This document shows positions 59,977 to 64,000 of a stretch of 64,000 nucleotides of DNA, one piece after another. The stretch lies in the NCBI GenBank assembly GCA_016285885.1, contig JAEERP010000003.1, positions 62,001 through 126,000 on the forward strand, read 5' to 3'. The position numbers and the translations under genes are program-made. Each line of letters opens with the position of its first letter. Positions within the stretch are counted from its first letter, which is position 1. Source of the DNA: Paludibacteraceae bacterium. GTDB taxonomy: Bacteria; Bacteroidota; Bacteroidia; Bacteroidales; Paludibacteraceae. Under the pieces are notes generated by a model that was given only the letters and a program-made list of their open reading frames with translations, ran no database searches and was not told the origin of the DNA.

Positions 59977-60283
59977 AGGCTTTATTTTAAATAATTATAC
60001 CACTTGTTTCTTAACTCTTAATTCTTAATTATCTAGGTGTCACCCTTTCAGGGTTAACACTGTTCGTTCATTCAAAAAACAGGGGTTAACACCCCTGCCT
60101 GTAATCAGTCGCCCCTATGGGGCTTAGGTTGTGCGCATCGTGTAAAGATACGCGTTTCCCATTATTTTCCCCAGGGTGTTGCCCTGGGCTATATAAAGGT
60201 TTGGCCTTGCAGGCCGTCGGTTGTGCGTATCGTGTGGGGATCCGCACATCCTGTAATCAATTCTTAATTCTTAACTTTTAATT
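59977..60283. repeat. Serpin 3-4 spacer with several REP-like repeats
   Basis: No gene. It contains aggggttaacacccct (60081-60096), a near copy of the 22140 repeat, CCCCTATGGGG, CCAGGG/CCCTGG (60171-60187) and GGCCTTGCAGGCC hairpins. GTGCGCATCGTGTAAAGATACGC near 60131-60153 recurs in the 61.7-62.0 kb spacer; on the minus strand it reads TATCTTTAC, a promoter-like -7 sequence. Confidence 0.65.
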
Positions 60284-61708
60284 TTAGTTTTCTCCGCTTT
60301 TTGGTACAGCATTATATTCACCCATGAAGAGCAGAAGACCCGTGGTGTTTTCGCGGATGGCGAAGGCGAACGGGCGGTTGCAGTTCATGAAGAACGATGT
60401 CATCACTGCTCCACCGGCTCCCACGATGGAGGTTACGGCTGCGGCTTCAGTACCGTTCTCATCCACATTGACGAAGTAGTCTTGCTGAACTTGTTGAATG
60501 AATATGTTTTTTTCATTCAATATGACGTTCGGATAATGGCCGAGTTTGAACATGTCCTCGATGTTAAGTTCCTTTAGAATATGATCTAGCGGATAACCAC
60601 CCTTGGCTTTGAATTTAGGCATGTAGAGGTCACCCTTCATGTATTGGAAGGGGATGGAGTCCCATTGAAGGGTCGGGAGCACTTCGTCCAGGTCATGTCC
60701 GCTTTTCGGTAATACGACGACCATGCTATAGGCGCTTGGGTTCGAGGCGCTTGGTTGAGACCATCCCGACGAAGATGGTTTGTTCGCCTCCGTTCCGTAA
60801 TCCAGCTTAATCGCCTGGTAATAGTCATTCTCCGAGTATTCCAATGATTCTTGTTCAATTGCCATGAAATCTGTGGAGTCTGAGGCGTCCGTCGCTCCGT
60901 TGAAAACCATCTTTCCGAGGGGTGTGAATTTCGTCACCCAGTCTCCTTTGAAATAGCAAGCGTTGTTGATGACAAGCCGAGTGTAGCCATCTATTTTTAT
61001 TCCGAGGTTTTTGATGCAATCGTTGGTCATGAGCGCCGCCCAATGGTCTATCGTGTCCTTTGAGCCTCCAGGATCTTTCATGAAGTCGAGGTTTCTAACG
61101 GTCGCATAGTATTTTTCTTTTGCGGTTTCCACAAAATCCATGTTGGCTACGCTGCGTTCGTTGAGCCATAGGGCATTGGCCGTACGGACTGTCACGCTAT
61201 CGACTCCGGAGTTGAGGGAGAGGTATATCTTTTGGAAGAAGTTGTTCATGTCATCCAAGGCGTTCGCCGAATGGAAGCCTAATGCGTCGGTGACCTCCTT
61301 TATACCTTCATCGGTAGCTCCGTTGGCGCAGAAGCCCAGGGCGATGTTGAGGCTGATCGGGGAGAAGAAGTACACAGCCATAGGATTTCCATCGGCGTCT
61401 TGGGTGGTTCGTAAAATATTGTAGCACTTTTTCCCGAACTCGTTGGTGCTCTTCACGTATGCCAGTTCCTGTTCCGACAGTTTGAGCGGATTAGGTGCGG
61501 CGAACGTCGGAGGCAGGGTGTTCTCCGTCAGTGGCTGGTATTCCTGTTGTTGGGTCACGCCGAAGGTGACGCTGTCCACCTGGTTGATGTCGAAAACCCT
61601 TTGCTCACCGTTCTTCAGCCAGACCTGCATATTGTCCGGTGTGCCGGCGAAGGAGGCGAGGCTGAGCGCCAACGCTGCAAATCCTATGAGTAATGTTCTT
61701 TTGTCCAT
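60284..61708 (-). CDS. Serpin 4: secreted protease inhibitor
   Basis: 474 residues. Signal peptide (TLLIGFAALALSLASFA), the MQVWLKNGEQRVFDINQVDS module, then the serpin core (YFFSPISLNIALGFCANGAT; RLVINNACYFKGDW; NRPFAFAIRENTTGLLLFMG). Hinge ENGTEAAAVTSI has Asn at P16. The loop VGAGG-AVMTS has small residues at P3-P1', predicting Gly-Ala cleavage as by an elastase-like protease. Closely resembles serpin 6 in the loop before strand 3 (LEYSEN..YYQAIKLDYGTE). Confidence 0.9.
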   Translation of the reverse strand: MDKRTLLIGFAALALSLASFAGTPDNMQVWLKNGEQRVFDINQVDSVTFGVTQQQEYQPLTENTLPPTFAAPNPLKLSEQELAYVKSTNEFGKKCYNILRTTQDADGNPMAVYFFSPISLNIALGFCANGATDEGIKEVTDALGFHSANALDDMNNFFQKIYLSLNSGVDSVTVRTANALWLNERSVANMDFVETAKEKYYATVRNLDFMKDPGGSKDTIDHWAALMTNDCIKNLGIKIDGYTRLVINNACYFKGDWVTKFTPLGKMVFNGATDASDSTDFMAIEQESLEYSENDYYQAIKLDYGTEANKPSSSGWSQPSASNPSAYSMVVVLPKSGHDLDEVLPTLQWDSIPFQYMKGDLYMPKFKAKGGYPLDHILKELNIEDMFKLGHYPNVILNEKNIFIQQVQQDYFVNVDENGTEAAAVTSIVGAGGAVMTSFFMNCNRPFAFAIRENTTGLLLFMGEYNAVPKSGEN

Positions 61709-61760
61709 GAAGTTTATATTTAATTCTTAATTCAAAATTGACTTCGTCGAACTAACGTTT

Positions 61761-61990
61761 CATAATTTCCTAGGTCGTTGCCCCAGGCTATATATGTTAC
61801 GCCCTTTCAGGGCTGGGAGTTTGCGCATCATGTAAAGATACGCATTCTCCCATAATTCTTAATTCAAAATTCATAATTCATAATTTCCTAGGTCGTTGCC
61901 CCAGGCTATATGTGTTACGCCCTTTCAGGGCTAGGAAGTGCGCATCACGTAAAGATACGCATTCTCCCATAATTCTTAATTCAAAATTCA
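61761..61990. repeat. Two tandem copies of a ~118-bp repeat between serpins 4 and 5
   Basis: Copies start at 61761 and 61879 with the same CATAATTTCCTAGGTCGTTG. Each holds the GCCCTTTCAGGGC palindrome and TAAAGATACGCATTCTCCC. The sequence is related to parts of the 60.0-60.2 kb spacer. AT-rich aattcttaattcaaaattc strings separate the copies. Confidence 0.85.
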
Positions 61991-61996
61991 AAATTC

Positions 61997-63382
61997 TTAA
62001 TTTTCCGGTGCGTAGTCATATTCCCCCATGAAGAGGATCAGCCCCGTTTTGTTCTCGCGGATGGCGAAGGCGAACGGGTGGTCGCATGTCATCGTAAAGC
62101 GCTGCTGTACGATAGCTCCGCCAAGAGTTCCCACAATGGAGGTGACAGCCGCGGCTTCGGTACCCTCCTCATCCACGCTGATGAAGAAATCTTGACGAAC
62201 TTGAGAGATATAGATAGGGAATTCCTCAACAGCATTAGGATAGTCCTCAAATATATCTTTAATGCCTAGTCTAGGCAGTACATCCTTTTCCAAATCGTAT
62301 CCTCCGTCGCTCTTGAATTTAGGCATGTACAAGTCTCCTTGCATGCTTCTGAAGGGGATGGAGTCCCATCGGATGGTAGGCCATACCTCGTCGAGGTCGT
62401 GACCGTTCTTCGGCAGCACGACAATCATGCTGTAGGCGGCGCTTTCTGTCGAGGCGCCTTGGAGTCCAGCAGTTTTGGACTCTTGTCCATAATCTAGCTT
62501 GATGGCTTGGAAATTATCCGTTTCCGAGTAATCCATATACCTGTCAAAGATACCCATGAATTCTGCGGAGTCCGTCTTGGTCGTTCCGTTGAATAGCGCC
62601 TTGCCGATAGGGGTGAATTTCGTCACCCAGTTGCCTTTGAAATAGCAGGCATTGTTAATCACGAGTCTGGTGTCCGATGTTATATTTATTCCAAGGTTTT
62701 TGATGCAATCGTTGGTCATGAGTGCCGCCCAATGGTCGATAGTATCTTTGGATCCTAGGGGATCGTTCTTGAAATCAAGGTTTCTGACGGTCGCATAGTA
62801 AGATTCCTTGGCGGTGTTCACGAAATTCTCCTTGGCCTTGGTACCCTCGTTGACCCACAATGCGTTGGCGGTGTGGATATCCACGCTATCGACCCCCGAA
62901 TTGAGGGAGAGATAGAGTTTTTGGAAGAAGTTGTTCATATCCGCCATCGCTTTCTCTGATGTGAACCCCATGGCGTCAGTGATCTCCTTCGCTCCTTTTG
63001 CAGTAGCCCCGTTGGCGCAGAAACCCAAGGCGATGTTGAGGCTGACAGGAGAGAAGAAATGAACTGGTGTCGTGTCCAGTTTGCGCATGAGGGAGAAACA
63101 CTTCGAGCCAAACTCGTTGGTGCTCTTGATGTACTTCAGTTCCTGGTCGTTCACCTCGAGCGGGATAGGGGCGGCGAATGTCGGTGGCATGGTGTTCTCG
63201 GTCAGCGGCGTGTATTCCTGCTGAGGACTATTGCCGAAGGTGACGCTGTCCACTTGGCTGATGTCGAAGACGCTATATTCTCCGTTCTTCAGCCATACCT
63301 GCATGTTTTCCGGTGTGCCAGCGAAGGAGGCGAGGCAGCTCGCCAACGCTGCAAATCCTATGAGTAATGTTCTTTTTTTCAT
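61997..63382 (-). CDS. Serpin 5: secreted protease inhibitor
   Basis: 461 residues. Signal peptide (TLLIGFAALASCLASFA), the MQVWLKNGEYSVFDISQVDS module, a serpin core (FFSPVSLNIALGFCANGATA; LVINNACYFKGNW; DHPFAFAIRENKTGLILFMG). Hinge EEGTEAAAVTSI intact; loop VGTLG-GAIVQQ, with P1 Gly or, if shifted by one, Leu. Asp-His replaces Asn-Arg in the conserved NRPFAFAI strand. Confidence 0.9.
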   Translation of the reverse strand: MKKRTLLIGFAALASCLASFAGTPENMQVWLKNGEYSVFDISQVDSVTFGNSPQQEYTPLTENTMPPTFAAPIPLEVNDQELKYIKSTNEFGSKCFSLMRKLDTTPVHFFSPVSLNIALGFCANGATAKGAKEITDAMGFTSEKAMADMNNFFQKLYLSLNSGVDSVDIHTANALWVNEGTKAKENFVNTAKESYYATVRNLDFKNDPLGSKDTIDHWAALMTNDCIKNLGINITSDTRLVINNACYFKGNWVTKFTPIGKALFNGTTKTDSAEFMGIFDRYMDYSETDNFQAIKLDYGQESKTAGLQGASTESAAYSMIVVLPKNGHDLDEVWPTIRWDSIPFRSMQGDLYMPKFKSDGGYDLEKDVLPRLGIKDIFEDYPNAVEEFPIYISQVRQDFFISVDEEGTEAAAVTSIVGTLGGAIVQQRFTMTCDHPFAFAIRENKTGLILFMGEYDYAPEN

Positions 63383-63421
63383 GACGCTTATATTTAATTC
63401 TTAATTCTCAATTCTCAACTC

Positions 63422-64000
63422 TTAATTCTCTGCCTTTGGCACAGAATTATATTCTCCCATGAAGAGGATCAGCCCCGTTCTGTTCTCGCGGATGGCGAAG
63501 GCGAACGGACGGTTGCAGTACATGTTGAAACTTCTTCCCGAACCACCCCATTGGGATGCCACGATAGAGGTGACCGCCGCGGCTTCTGTGCCTTCCTCGT
63601 TCACATTGATGAAATAGTCTTGCCGGACTTGGCTGATGAATATATTTTCCTCCAATACGGCATTGGGATATGTCTCAAATATAGTTCTGATTCCCAAGTA
63701 GTCTTTTAGTAATCTTTCAAGATCGTATCCTCCATTGGCTTTGAATGTAGGCATGTAGATGCTGCCGGTCATGCGTTCGAAGGGGATGGAGTCCCATTGG
63801 ATGGACGGGAGCACTTCGTTCAGGTCATGCCCACTTTTCGGCAATACGATGACCATGCTGTAGGCACTTGGGGTCTGGACATTTTGACTCCCCCATGTTG
63901 TTGAAGCCTTGTTTGCCTCCGTCCCGTAGTCCAATTTGATCGCTTGGTAATATTCATCCTCTGAGTATTCCAATGTTTCGCCTTTAAGTGACATGTATTC
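63422..64000 (-). CDS. Serpin 6: C-terminal part, gene continues past the window
   Basis: At least 192 residues of the serpin C-terminal half; frame open at the window end (EYMSLKGETLEYSEDEYYQA), so the N-terminus lies beyond. Hinge EEGTEAAAVTSI intact; loop VASQW-GGSGRS, giving P1 about Trp, which would suit a chymotrypsin-like protease. The gene ends 39 bases before serpin 5 starts, the tightest spacing in the array. Further copies may follow outside. Confidence 0.9.
   Translation of the reverse strand, partial: EYMSLKGETLEYSEDEYYQAIKLDYGTEANKASTTWGSQNVQTPSAYSMVIVLPKSGHDLNEVLPSIQWDSIPFERMTGSIYMPTFKANGGYDLERLLKDYLGIRTIFETYPNAVLEENIFISQVRQDYFINVNEEGTEAAAVTSIVASQWGGSGRSFNMYCNRPFAFAIRENRTGLILFMGEYNSVPKAEN

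Overview
The window reads as chromosome from a member of Bacteroidales (phylum Bacteroidota). Three things point there. Several genes have the phylum's promoter -7 box (TAnnTTTG). A type IX secretion/gliding gene set is present (porE, gldE, gldD, gldG), with secreted proteins that end in T9SS-type sorting domains. The housekeeping genes are typical of the order. The host carries a polysaccharide-degrading GH5 enzyme, a gingipain-like C25 peptidase and a large serpin family, which suggests a protease-rich, fibre-degrading habitat such as a gut or rumen; that habitat is inference. No rRNA, tRNA, CRISPR array or intact insertion sequence was seen.

Layout. 1-13.4 kb is core and secretome: a two-domain GH5 glycanase (cut by the window edge), azlCD amino-acid exporter, an MTA/SAH-deaminase-type amidohydrolase, a MuiA-like protein, thiL, a BspA-type leucine-rich surface protein and porE. 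13.4-23.9 kb is a first accessory island: a polyvalent-protein-type kinase, a DUF1016 remnant, a three-gene cassette (PLD-SNF2 helicase, Eco57I-type methyltransferase, DprA-like protein), then an AAA/DUF4143 ATPase flanked by two different 33-bp-period repeat arrays. 24-29.6 kb returns to core: gldE-gldD-gldG, serB and a PNPOx-type flavoprotein. 29.6-42.2 kb is a visibly AT-rich defence island: a Fic protein with its own 33-bp repeat, several winged-helix gene remnants, a BcgI-like restriction-modification operon with an OLD-family nuclease and an EVE-like protein, a RES toxin with an HTH-less ImmA protein, and a RloA/RloB (AbiL-like) pair.

42.6-55.3 kb holds a DUF1848 protein, a C25 peptidase with a coiled-coil surface partner, an NAD salvage operon (pncB, Nudix, and a nadE-pncA fusion), a TPR protein, and hisG-hisD-hisC behind a clear histidine leader peptide (MFNTKFHHNHHHYQR) and attenuator. 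55.4-64 kb is a head-to-tail array of six serpin genes, the last running off the window. All keep an inhibitory hinge, but their reactive-centre loops differ, and the spacers carry REP-like and 118-bp tandem repeats.

The T9SS genes, the sorting-domain proteins and the serpins fit a lifestyle of exporting hydrolases while protecting them, or the cell, from foreign proteases. The two islands look like independent defence acquisitions. The strongest leads are the serpin array, the helicase-methyltransferase-DprA cassette, the 33-bp repeats around the DUF4143 ATPase and in Fic, the BcgI-like/OLD/EVE operon, and the his attenuator.
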